Assembly: GCA_035318985.1 (NCBI GenBank)
Contig: DATHDP010000044.1
Location: forward strand, 1-19,588
Direction of reading: 5' to 3'
Length of the DNA: 19,588 nucleotides
Origin: VBAS01 sp035318985
GTDB taxonomy: Bacteria > Bacteroidota > Bacteroidia > Chitinophagales > Chitinophagaceae
The notes below the pieces were generated by a model. The model saw only the letters and a program-made list of their open reading frames with translations, did not search any database and was not told where the DNA came from. Positions 12,955-19,588 of this stretch are shown here, piece after piece; position 1 is the stretch's first letter; the number at the start of each line of letters is the position of its first letter. The position numbers and the translations under genes are program-made.

Positions 12955-13785
12955 ATGCAGCGTTTGAAGCAGGTTTCAGTCCCCGTACAAAATATAGTCC
13001 GCCACTCTACCCACCTTGACAGAGATGTCCTTATAGATATTTATCTTCCTCCTATAAGTTCAGATGACAAACATGTAAGCCTGTTAATAATTAATGATGG
13101 TCAGGATCTTCCTAAATTTCATTTTGATGAGATGTTGGCGGAACTTTATGAACAAAAAGAAATAGAACCCATTCTTTGTGTCGGCATTCATTGCAGTGCT
13201 GAAAGAAAAATGGAGTATGGAACGGCAAATGAGTTGGATTATAAAGGTCGGGGAGCAAAAGCCCGATTGCATCAGCAATTTGTTTTAAATGAATTGTTCC
13301 CTTATATATTTGAAAACTTTGGTAATGATTTTAAAGAAAAAGCTTACGCTGGGTTTTCGTTAGGCGGCTTATCTGCCATAGATACTGTTTGGCATTATCC
13401 TGAATACTTTTCCAAAGCAGCCGTGTTTTCTGGTTCATTGTGGTGGAGATCAAAAGACCTGCATCATGGTTATAATGAAGCCACCGATCGCATCATACAC
13501 AAACTTATAAGAGAAGGTGATTATAAGCCAGGATTACAATTTTATTTTACTACCGGCTCTCTTGATGAAAAGATGGACAGGAATAATAATGGGATCATTG
13601 ATTCAATCGATGATACGCTTGGCTTAATTGAAGAATTAGAAAAAAAAGGGTACCGAAACAACAATGACATTCGGTATATAAATTATGAAGATGGAAAACA
13701 TGATGTAAAAACCTGGGGAAAGGCTATGCCGGCTTTTTTGAAATGGGGGTGGGGCATTGATCCGAAACCAGCAATTGAGAACTGA
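12955..13785 (+). CDS. Cytosolic Fes/esterase-D-type alpha/beta hydrolase with EF-hand-like loop
   Basis: A 276-residue protein without a signal peptide. It matches the 'putative esterase' alpha/beta-hydrolase group (esterase D, enterochelin-esterase-like): N-terminal strand DVLIDIYLPP, LLIINDGQD (43-51), nucleophile elbow AGFSLGGLS (Ser135), candidate acid Asp204 in TGSLDE, and His249 in YEDGKHDVKTW. Between acid and histidine is DRNNNGIIDSID (208-219), a good match to the calcium-binding EF-hand/dockerin loop DxNxNGxIDxxD. The role may be hydrolysis of an ester or amide made by the divergent ATP-grasp/GCS2 genes, or release of a siderophore-like product. Only the fold is certain. It ends 29 bp before a strong bidirectional terminator. 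Confidence 0.85.
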   Translation: MQRLKQVSVPVQNIVRHSTHLDRDVLIDIYLPPISSDDKHVSLLIINDGQDLPKFHFDEMLAELYEQKEIEPILCVGIHCSAERKMEYGTANELDYKGRGAKARLHQQFVLNELFPYIFENFGNDFKEKAYAGFSLGGLSAIDTVWHYPEYFSKAAVFSGSLWWRSKDLHHGYNEATDRIIHKLIREGDYKPGLQFYFTTGSLDEKMDRNNNGIIDSIDDTLGLIEELEKKGYRNNNDIRYINYEDGKHDVKTWGKAMPAFLKWGWGIDPKPAIEN

Positions 13786-13814
13786 GCTTTAGTAAAAATA
13801 TTGTTGATCAAAAT

Positions 13815-13849
13815 AAAAAACCTCCCCGATTTAATCGGGGAGGTTTTTT
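13815..13849. terminator. Bidirectional Rho-independent terminator
   Basis: AAAAAACCTCCCCGAT and its exact complement form a 16-bp stem with the loop TTA. Because the arms begin and end in runs of six A or T, it works in both directions, serving the forward esterase and the reverse TonB-dependent receptor gene, whose stop codon lies 15 bp away. Confidence 0.92.
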
Positions 13850-13864
13850 ATTAGAAAGAAATTA

Positions 13865-16800
13865 TTAATTATTGAAAATATATCTCAATCCCATTTGCAT
13901 ATAATAAGTAGAAGCAATGCTAACGTTATCTCTGAAAGTTTCAATAACCGGGTTATTTCTATCGGTAGCGAGGCGGAATGTTGGCATCACGGTACCGCCA
14001 GGTACAAGTGAATTCTGATTTGTTGGAACCAATACAGATGCAGCATTTACAGTTTTTACTTTACCCCAGTTTGGATCGATCATGTTACCAAAGTTGAATA
14101 TATCAAGGGTAAGTTGGATCGTATTTTTTGTTTTACCAACATTAATAAAGATATCCTGGATAAGCTTGATATCAACCTGGTTTCTCCATGGAGCCTGTGC
14201 GCCGTTTCGTTCTGCATATTGTCCTTTGTGAGCTCTCAGGTATTTGTCCTGGTCAATATATTTAAAGAACAATGCACTTTGCTCAGCAGCAGTGTAGTTT
14301 ACACCGTTATATGTGAAGGCAGAAAATGTAATTTCAGACGGGTTTTTTGGAATATAGAGAAGATCATTACCGGTGGTCCCATCGCGGTTGAAATCAGCAC
14401 CATAAACATAAGTGAACCGGTAATCGATGGAGCCGGAATACATCATTGAAATGGTAGATGCAAAATGTTTGAAATATTCTTTTCTATAAGTGAAAGAAGC
14501 AACTAAGCGATCAGGAACTGTAAAGCCCGAATAGCTAAGTGTAGGCGTGTTAGGTGAATTATAAGTTTGCGTGGCTTGCCATGCTGATAAAGGTTGGTCA
14601 CCACCGCCATCAAACAAACTATTTGCAAACGTTTTGACATAAGCCAATGAAAGTGCAAATCCATTTCTGAATGCTTTGTCAACCTTTGCAGTGAGTGAAG
14701 CATATGTACCGCGTTTATCATTGGTTACATATACAGCATTAAATTGGCCGGTGCCAGCTGCACTCGGCAGGCCGGCAGAAGTTAATGGATTAATGAATTT
14801 TTGTTGGGCATTAACCGGGTATATTGCCCTGTTGACATCCGGATATCCTACTGTATTTAAAGGCTGCGGTGCAACCAGGTTAACATTTTTAAAAACTGTA
14901 GCATTTAAATCTTTATTTATTATTCCTTCTAAAGTAAAGATCATGTTCCATGGAAGTTTTGTGTCAATTGCAAGACTTGTTTTCCATGTTCTAGGGAATT
15001 TGAAATTTTCGTCAAATGCCGAAATTGCACTTGGAACAACTGATCCTGCAACTGGTACAGTGGCCGGTCTGTAAGCAGCAGGATCAGGATTGAAAGGACC
15101 AGGAGTATTTGCAGTTCCATTCCATGATTGAGTAACCTGTAACATACCTGCGTCACCAACCTGGCTAACTATCCAAACAAAAGGAACCTTTCCAGTGAAA
15201 ATGCCGGTACCGCCACGGATCTGTAATGAACGATTACCATAGAGATCATAATTAAATCCAACTCGTGGAGACCACATCAGCGTCTGTTTGGGCAAGTTGC
15301 CGGTATTTATTTTCAGGCCATCTGCAAATGTGAGACCAGCCACAATTGGATGTGTTTTTACTTCACTTACATCAGGATAGGTTGGAAGATCAAGTCTTAA
15401 TCCGAGTGTAAGTTTAAATTTTTTATTGAAGGCGATCTCATCCTGTCCAAAAGCAGAATATTGCATGAACTGGAAAGTTGGGAATGCCTGGGCAAAACCT
15501 TTTTCCAAAGAATAAGTAAGCGCATAGTCAGTAGGTTTTACACCGTTTTTAAAATCATCCCATGAATTAAAACGGAAATAACCTAAACCAAAACGCTGAA
15601 AGCCGTTGATCGTTTCACTCCAGTCAACTTGTCCGCCCACTGTCCAGTTGTGTATCCCAGATCTCCAGGTAAGATTATCAACAACAGAATACATCTTTAC
15701 TTTTCTTAGGTTCCCATAAGAAAACAGTTCATAACCAAAAGAAGTAAAGTAATTACCATCTTTTAAAATATCTACAAAAGGGAATTGTGAACTAGGAGTT
15801 TCACGGGAATCGTTCTGATAAGTATAAGTTGCACGAAGTGTATTTGAAAGTTTACCAAACTTTGAATTCAGTTCAGCGGCCAATGAATAAAAGTTTGCTC
15901 CCTGCTGGTATTGTGAATTACTGTACCAAAGAGCAACATTATCTGTGCGGGTGAATCCATTTGGAAGTTGAGTACCTGTTCCGGTAACAGAGGTGCTTGG
16001 AGGAGTGGGCTCAAAACCTTCTACCTGGCTATAACGAATATTAAATTTATGCTTTGAATTAATATTCCAATCTATACGTGCAACAAATTTTTTCCTGATA
16101 ATTTCTGTAGAATAATTATCGTACGGACCAGTATCATAATCGTATTTCGATTTTAGATAACCGCTGATCTCATCAAGTTCTGTTGTCGTTGGCCGGGCAA
16201 TATTGGAGGCGCTGCCATAAGGAGCTGATGAGGTAGCGGCAAATCTTGATTGAATTTGTTTTGGCTGGTTATCCGTTTCATAGTTCACAAAAAAGAATAG
16301 TTTATTCTTAATGATCGGTCCACCAAAACGGCCGCCAAATTGTCTGAATTCAAATGCGGGTTTTGTAAAAATAGTTTTGTTTACCTGGTTTCCCTGGTTA
16401 TTCGCGTCCCTGAAATAATGATAAAAAGACCCCTGGAATTGATTTGTGCCCGAACGTGTAACAGCATTTATAGCACTTCCAATAAAACCTGATTGACGTA
16501 CATCATAAGGAGTCACATTCACTGATATCTCTTCAAGAGCATCTATAGAAATTGGAGAACCGTTTGCAGGAAGGTTTATGCCAATTCCAAATGAGTTATT
16601 AAAATCAGCACCGTCGACAGTAAAATTGTTTTGTCTGTAATTACCACCACCGATCGAAGTACCATTTGCCTGGGGGGTTAGACGTGTAAAATCATTTACA
16701 CTCCTGTTGATACTTGGTAAATTTTGTATGGACTGGATCCCAATATTAGTCATTGCACCTGTTCTGCTTGAGTTTAATATTGGGTTTCTTTTAGTAGTGC

Positions 16801-17164
16801 TAATAATAACGTTTTCAAGCGTTCCTTCTTTTTTATTCAGTGTCACTTCTAACAGAAATGATTCTGCAAGTTTTAGCACCACATCATCAAAAGTGACAGA
16901 TTCAAAGCCGACAAAAGATACAACAACTAAGTATGGACCTCCGACCCTCATATCATGAATTGTAAATTCACCGCTTTTGGATGACAAGGCAGTATATTTT
17001 GTGCCTGAAGGTGTATGAGTGGCAGTGATACTGGCGCCCACAAGTGGTTCCTTTGAAGCAGCATCGATCACATTTCCTGTAACACTACTGGTGGTTACCT
17101 GTGCCTGTGAATAAGTAGCTGCAATAAATACAATTGCAAGGGAAAACAAGATTCTCTTAAGCAT
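13865..17164 (-). CDS. TonB-dependent receptor, Oar-like, with N-terminal carboxypeptidase-regulatory domain
   Basis: The ATG at 17164 (MLKRILFSLAIVFIAATYSQ) gives 1099 residues with a signal peptide ending SQAQ. The frame can be extended to 17341 only through a TTG. Residues about 24-110 form a carboxypeptidase-regulatory-like domain (VTGNVIDAASKEPLVGASI and later GEFTIHDMRVGGPYLV). Then follow the plug, with NLPSINRSVNDFTRLTPQ and NNFTVDGADFNN, and a large barrel. FNRDGTTGNDLLYIP late in the protein and the aromatic C-terminal strand MGLRYIFN are typical of the Oar-like group. Oar proteins resemble TonB-dependent receptors and are involved in adhesion, secretion or uptake of large substrates; the ligand cannot be named. 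No SusD-like partner is adjacent. It is divergent from ribBA. Confidence 0.93.
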   Translation of the reverse strand: MLKRILFSLAIVFIAATYSQAQVTTSSVTGNVIDAASKEPLVGASITATHTPSGTKYTALSSKSGEFTIHDMRVGGPYLVVVSFVGFESVTFDDVVLKLAESFLLEVTLNKKEGTLENVIISTTKRNPILNSSRTGAMTNIGIQSIQNLPSINRSVNDFTRLTPQANGTSIGGGNYRQNNFTVDGADFNNSFGIGINLPANGSPISIDALEEISVNVTPYDVRQSGFIGSAINAVTRSGTNQFQGSFYHYFRDANNQGNQVNKTIFTKPAFEFRQFGGRFGGPIIKNKLFFFVNYETDNQPKQIQSRFAATSSAPYGSASNIARPTTTELDEISGYLKSKYDYDTGPYDNYSTEIIRKKFVARIDWNINSKHKFNIRYSQVEGFEPTPPSTSVTGTGTQLPNGFTRTDNVALWYSNSQYQQGANFYSLAAELNSKFGKLSNTLRATYTYQNDSRETPSSQFPFVDILKDGNYFTSFGYELFSYGNLRKVKMYSVVDNLTWRSGIHNWTVGGQVDWSETINGFQRFGLGYFRFNSWDDFKNGVKPTDYALTYSLEKGFAQAFPTFQFMQYSAFGQDEIAFNKKFKLTLGLRLDLPTYPDVSEVKTHPIVAGLTFADGLKINTGNLPKQTLMWSPRVGFNYDLYGNRSLQIRGGTGIFTGKVPFVWIVSQVGDAGMLQVTQSWNGTANTPGPFNPDPAAYRPATVPVAGSVVPSAISAFDENFKFPRTWKTSLAIDTKLPWNMIFTLEGIINKDLNATVFKNVNLVAPQPLNTVGYPDVNRAIYPVNAQQKFINPLTSAGLPSAAGTGQFNAVYVTNDKRGTYASLTAKVDKAFRNGFALSLAYVKTFANSLFDGGGDQPLSAWQATQTYNSPNTPTLSYSGFTVPDRLVASFTYRKEYFKHFASTISMMYSGSIDYRFTYVYGADFNRDGTTGNDLLYIPKNPSEITFSAFTYNGVNYTAAEQSALFFKYIDQDKYLRAHKGQYAERNGAQAPWRNQVDIKLIQDIFINVGKTKNTIQLTLDIFNFGNMIDPNWGKVKTVNAASVLVPTNQNSLVPGGTVMPTFRLATDRNNPVIETFRDNVSIASTYYMQMGLRYIFNN

Positions 17165-17329
17165 AAGTGTTAGTTTATTGTTGCAAAGAAAGGGAATTCC
17201 ATCCGAGAAAAAATGACCAAATATTAACAAATTATTGCTGGTATATAATCTTTTAGAATCGGGAAGGATACGACAAACGCTGCTTTTAATATTAAAATAT
17301 TTTCCACTTTCCTTCCACCGGTTTGTGTG

Positions 17330-17337
17330 TAATTTTG
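17330..17337 (+). promoter_or_regulatory. -7 promoter box of ribBA (TAATTTTG)
   Basis: TAATTTTG lies 18 bp upstream of the ATG at 17356 and fits TAnnTTTG. TTTC at 17308-17311 is a near match to the -33 TTTG. This gives a short leader of about 12 bases, which leaves no room for an FMN riboswitch between promoter and start codon. Confidence 0.6.
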
Positions 17338-17355
17338 CCAAAAACCTGATATAGT

Positions 17356-18567
17356 ATGTTAGATAGTATTGAAAGTGCCATTGAGGATATAAAAATCGGT
17401 AAAATAGTTATCGTTGTCGATGATGAGGACAGGGAAAATGAAGGAGATTTTATTATTGCTGCCCGTCATGCCAGCCCTGAAGTCGTTAATTTTATGAGCA
17501 AGCATGGCCGTGGTCTTATTTGTGCAGCTCTTGTTGAAGATCGCTGTGATGAACTGGGACTTGAATTAATGGTGAATAATAATACTGCATTACATGAAAC
17601 AGCATTTACTGTTTCTGTTGATTTGTTAGGTCACGGATGCTCTACAGGTATTTCAGCACATGATCGTTCAAAAACGATCCAGGCATTGATCAATCCTGAA
17701 ACAAAGCCTTTTGATTTTGGAAAGCCGGGTCATATATTTCCATTGCGTGCAAAAAAGGGTGGAGTATTGAGAAGAGTTGGACATACTGAAGCCGCTATTG
17801 ATCTTTCACGTCTTGCAGGTTTTGAGCCAGCTGGTGTTTTAGTTGAAATAATGAATGAGGATGGCACGATGGCCCGGTTGCCCCAATTAATTGAGGTAGC
17901 AAAAAAATTTGAATTCAAGATTATTTCTATAAAAGATCTTATAGAATTCCGGATAAAAAGAGATTCATTGATAGACGAAGTGGTTAGAGTTGATATGCCG
18001 ACAAAATATGGCGATTTCAAACTGGTTGCTTTCAAAGAAAAGCATAACAGCAATGAACATCTGGCATTAATTAAAGGCGAGTGGCAAAAAGATGAACCCG
18101 TTATGGTAAGAGTGCATTCATCCTGTTTTACCGGCGATATTCTTGGATCACTCCGCTGCGATTGTGGTGAACAATTGCATGCTGCTATGAAAATGGTGGA
18201 GAAAGAAGGCAAAGGTGCGATCCTCTATATGAACCAGGAAGGCCGCGGCATTGGGTTGGTAAATAAATTAAAAGCATACCGGTTGCAGGAACAAGGACTG
18301 GATACGGTAGAGGCAAATCTTCATCTTGGTTTTCAAATGGACCAAAGAGATTATGGTATTGGTGCACAGATGCTGCGTCATCTCGGGATCTGCAAATTGA
18401 AACTGATCAGTAATAATCCTAAGAAAAGAGTGGGCCTTATGGGTTATGGTCTAGAGATCATTGAAAATATACCTATCGAAATTTCATCTAATCCCCATAA
18501 TGAAAAATACCTTTTGACAAAAAGAGATAAACTGGGACATGAGATAATGGATGATAATGATAAGTAG
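17356..18567 (+). CDS. ribBA: Bifunctional 3,4-dihydroxy-2-butanone-4-phosphate synthase / GTP cyclohydrolase II
   Basis: A 403-residue fusion that carries out the two entry steps of riboflavin synthesis. The RibB half (1-200) has EDRENEGDFI (24-33), the substrate/metal loop, GCSTGISAHDRS (94-105) and RRVGHTEA (139-146), with the catalytic His143. The RibA half (about 205-400) has VRVHSSCFTGDILGSLRCDC (251-270); its zinc ligands are Cys257, Cys268 and Cys270, with the same 11- and 2-residue spacing as E. coli RibA. It also has MNQEGRGIGL (292-301) and DQRDYGIGAQ (329-338). Both active sites look complete, in contrast to some actinobacterial fusions with a degenerate half. It appears monocistronic, with a terminator-like hairpin after it and its own promoter box. 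Confidence 0.97.
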   Translation: MLDSIESAIEDIKIGKIVIVVDDEDRENEGDFIIAARHASPEVVNFMSKHGRGLICAALVEDRCDELGLELMVNNNTALHETAFTVSVDLLGHGCSTGISAHDRSKTIQALINPETKPFDFGKPGHIFPLRAKKGGVLRRVGHTEAAIDLSRLAGFEPAGVLVEIMNEDGTMARLPQLIEVAKKFEFKIISIKDLIEFRIKRDSLIDEVVRVDMPTKYGDFKLVAFKEKHNSNEHLALIKGEWQKDEPVMVRVHSSCFTGDILGSLRCDCGEQLHAAMKMVEKEGKGAILYMNQEGRGIGLVNKLKAYRLQEQGLDTVEANLHLGFQMDQRDYGIGAQMLRHLGICKLKLISNNPKKRVGLMGYGLEIIENIPIEISSNPHNEKYLLTKRDKLGHEIMDDNDK

Positions 18568-18590
18568 AAATTCCAAATCATAAATTTCCG

Positions 18591-18625
18591 AATTCCAATC
18601 AAAAAAAAGTTGGAATTTGCTTTTT
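18591..18625 (+). terminator. Hairpin after ribBA
   Basis: AATTCCAA (18591-18598) and TTGGAATT (18610-18617) flank a mostly-A loop; TGCTTTTT follows. The AT-rich stem is weak but in the right place to terminate ribBA, and its loop of eight A residues could also serve as a T-run for the convergent TamB-like gene. The 18569-18600 text resembles other degenerate intergenic repeats here. Confidence 0.5.
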
Positions 18626-18634
18626 GAGACTTAT

Positions 18635-19588
18635 CTAGTTGCCTTGTTTTGTTGGAGTATCTGCCGGAGGAGGAACTGGTGGTAATTTCTTTTTACGTCT
18701 GAAAATATCCCCTATCCTGTTAAAGTCTTTACGGTAGGAGAGGCTGCTTCCATATTTTCTTGCTTTACCAGTACTACCGGTTAACAAATCAACATTTTCT
18801 TTATAAAAAACTGATGCACGGATAGAACCACTTTTATTTATAAGAAATTCAGTGGTGACATTTGTAAGCAGGTCACTGCTTACCTGTGAAGTATTTGCCG
18901 TAAATGGTACATCATAGTTGCCTTCAAAAGTTAGCACAACACGGTTATTAAATAATGTTTGGCCTATAGAAAGATTTAGGTTTGTTCTATTGTAATTAAG
19001 AGTATTTGACCCGCCTTCAAAAGGTTTTGGATTATAAAGAGAGCCCGAGAAATTTATATACAGTCCCGGTATCTTCAGCTTGTTGGATAAAATATTATTC
19101 AATACTTTATTTATTTGACCTGACAGAAAATCTGAAATACTGTTTACAAAAATACCAACACCTGTATTTAAATATAATGATGAACCAGCATCAGTCGGCG
19201 CAAAACTATTAAACACTACAAGGAATGCCACCTGTTTATTCAATTCATTTTCATTATCCAAAATTTGTTTCTGAATAATATAAGAAATCGAAGGATCTGA
19301 GTTTGGAGGGCTTTCAGGAGGAAACTCAAGCGAGAATGAAATATCTGGTTTGAAAAGGTCTCCTCTCAGTTTAGCAACTACATATACAAAATCTCTGAAG
19401 CTAACGCCTTTATATTCCGAGAAATTATTGGTTATAGGTGAAAAATCAACCTTTTTTTCTGTTTTATAAATTGCTTCAATATTTACGATCGGGTGAAAAG
19501 GATCTCCGTTCCATTCAATATAATTATTTGCATTTCTATTTAACTCGAACGGTTTTTTAAAGAAAGATTGAAAGCTGAAATTATAAAC
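18635..19588 (-). CDS. TamB-like translocation/assembly protein, C-terminal part (partial)
   Basis: An open frame of 317 residues runs from the window edge to a TAG at 18635; the 5' end lies outside. An apparent start at 19261 is a TTG inside the continuous frame and is not the start. The visible part has the TamB C-terminal pattern: WNGDPFHPIVNIEAIYKT, then VYVVAKLRGDLFKPDISFS followed by LEFPPES, then NENELNKQVAFLVVFNSFAP, and beta-rich repeats. The end is a proline- and lysine-rich tail (RRKKKLPPVPPP). TamB-like proteins bridge inner and outer membrane and help insert outer-membrane proteins or move phospholipid; Bacteroidota versions are long (over 1,000 residues), so most of the protein is missing here. 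The gene is convergent with ribBA. Confidence 0.88.
   Translation of the reverse strand, partial: VYNFSFQSFFKKPFELNRNANNYIEWNGDPFHPIVNIEAIYKTEKKVDFSPITNNFSEYKGVSFRDFVYVVAKLRGDLFKPDISFSLEFPPESPPNSDPSISYIIQKQILDNENELNKQVAFLVVFNSFAPTDAGSSLYLNTGVGIFVNSISDFLSGQINKVLNNILSNKLKIPGLYINFSGSLYNPKPFEGGSNTLNYNRTNLNLSIGQTLFNNRVVLTFEGNYDVPFTANTSQVSSDLLTNVTTEFLINKSGSIRASVFYKENVDLLTGSTGKARKYGSSLSYRKDFNRIGDIFRRKKKLPPVPPPADTPTKQGN

Noticed and set aside
14114..15159. Several open frames opposite or inside the TonB receptor gene
   Set aside because: They are out-of-frame shadows of a convincing 1099-residue receptor.
17300..17356. FMN riboswitch before ribBA
   Set aside because: The -7 box is only 18 bp before the ATG, and no RFN-element stems or conserved loops are seen in the 191-bp gap.
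17730..18367. Reverse frames opposite ribBA
   Set aside because: They lie fully inside ribBA, whose two active sites are intact on the forward strand.
18635..19261. Independent 208-residue gene starting at 19261
   Set aside because: The start is TTG and the frame stays open to the window edge with TamB-like sequence upstream, so this is only the C-terminal part of a longer gene.

Overview
The window is low-GC DNA from a member of the Bacteroidota, most likely the Chitinophagaceae or a close relative. This rests on the gene content (Oar-like TonB-dependent receptor with a carboxypeptidase-regulatory domain, fused RibBA, TamB-like protein, paired HMA proteins), on A-rich start regions without Shine-Dalgarno sequences, and on several TAnnTTTG-type -7 promoter boxes (TAATTTTG, TACATTTG). 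The genus is inference. No rRNA, tRNA, CRISPR array, transposase or phage gene was seen.

Region 1 (1-3370) is an exported metal-handling block. A forward operon encodes an HMA protein with a metallothionein-like tail of three 16-residue four-cysteine repeats, a second HMA protein, a TlpA-type thioredoxin and an outer-membrane barrel. A perfect 14-bp hairpin with a T-rich tail lies just upstream of the thioredoxin start. Convergent to the operon is a second outer-membrane protein whose leader carries a near-perfect 16-bp palindrome resembling a DtxR/MntR-type operator.

Region 2 (3371-13785) is the most intriguing. Reverse-strand genes encode a cupin, a permuted ATP-grasp ligase and a class I glutamine amidotransferase. 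Further on, also in reverse, come a RimK-like ATP-grasp ligase, a GCS2 (YbdK-like) carboxylate-amine ligase and a META-domain lipoprotein, with a divergent cytosolic esterase. Between the halves lie an exported amidase, a proline-iminopeptidase-like lipoprotein, a small membrane protein and a GNAT acetyltransferase. Three peptide-bond-forming enzyme types, an ammonia-releasing subunit and several hydrolases within 10 kb suggest a pathway that makes, and perhaps trims, a peptide-like metabolite or tag. The product cannot be read from sequence. Hairpin-forming intergenic repeats of the kind common in environmental Bacteroidota separate many of these genes.

Region 3 (13786-19588) is more ordinary: a bidirectional terminator, a large TonB-dependent receptor, divergent ribBA for riboflavin synthesis, and the C-terminal part of a TamB-like protein that runs off the window.

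Four open frames (cupin, amidotransferase, second ATP-grasp ligase, TonB receptor) extend upstream only through TTG codons. Downstream ATG starts are preferred here and given in the coordinates. Where a promoter can be recognised (second ATP-grasp ligase) it lies inside the rejected extension.
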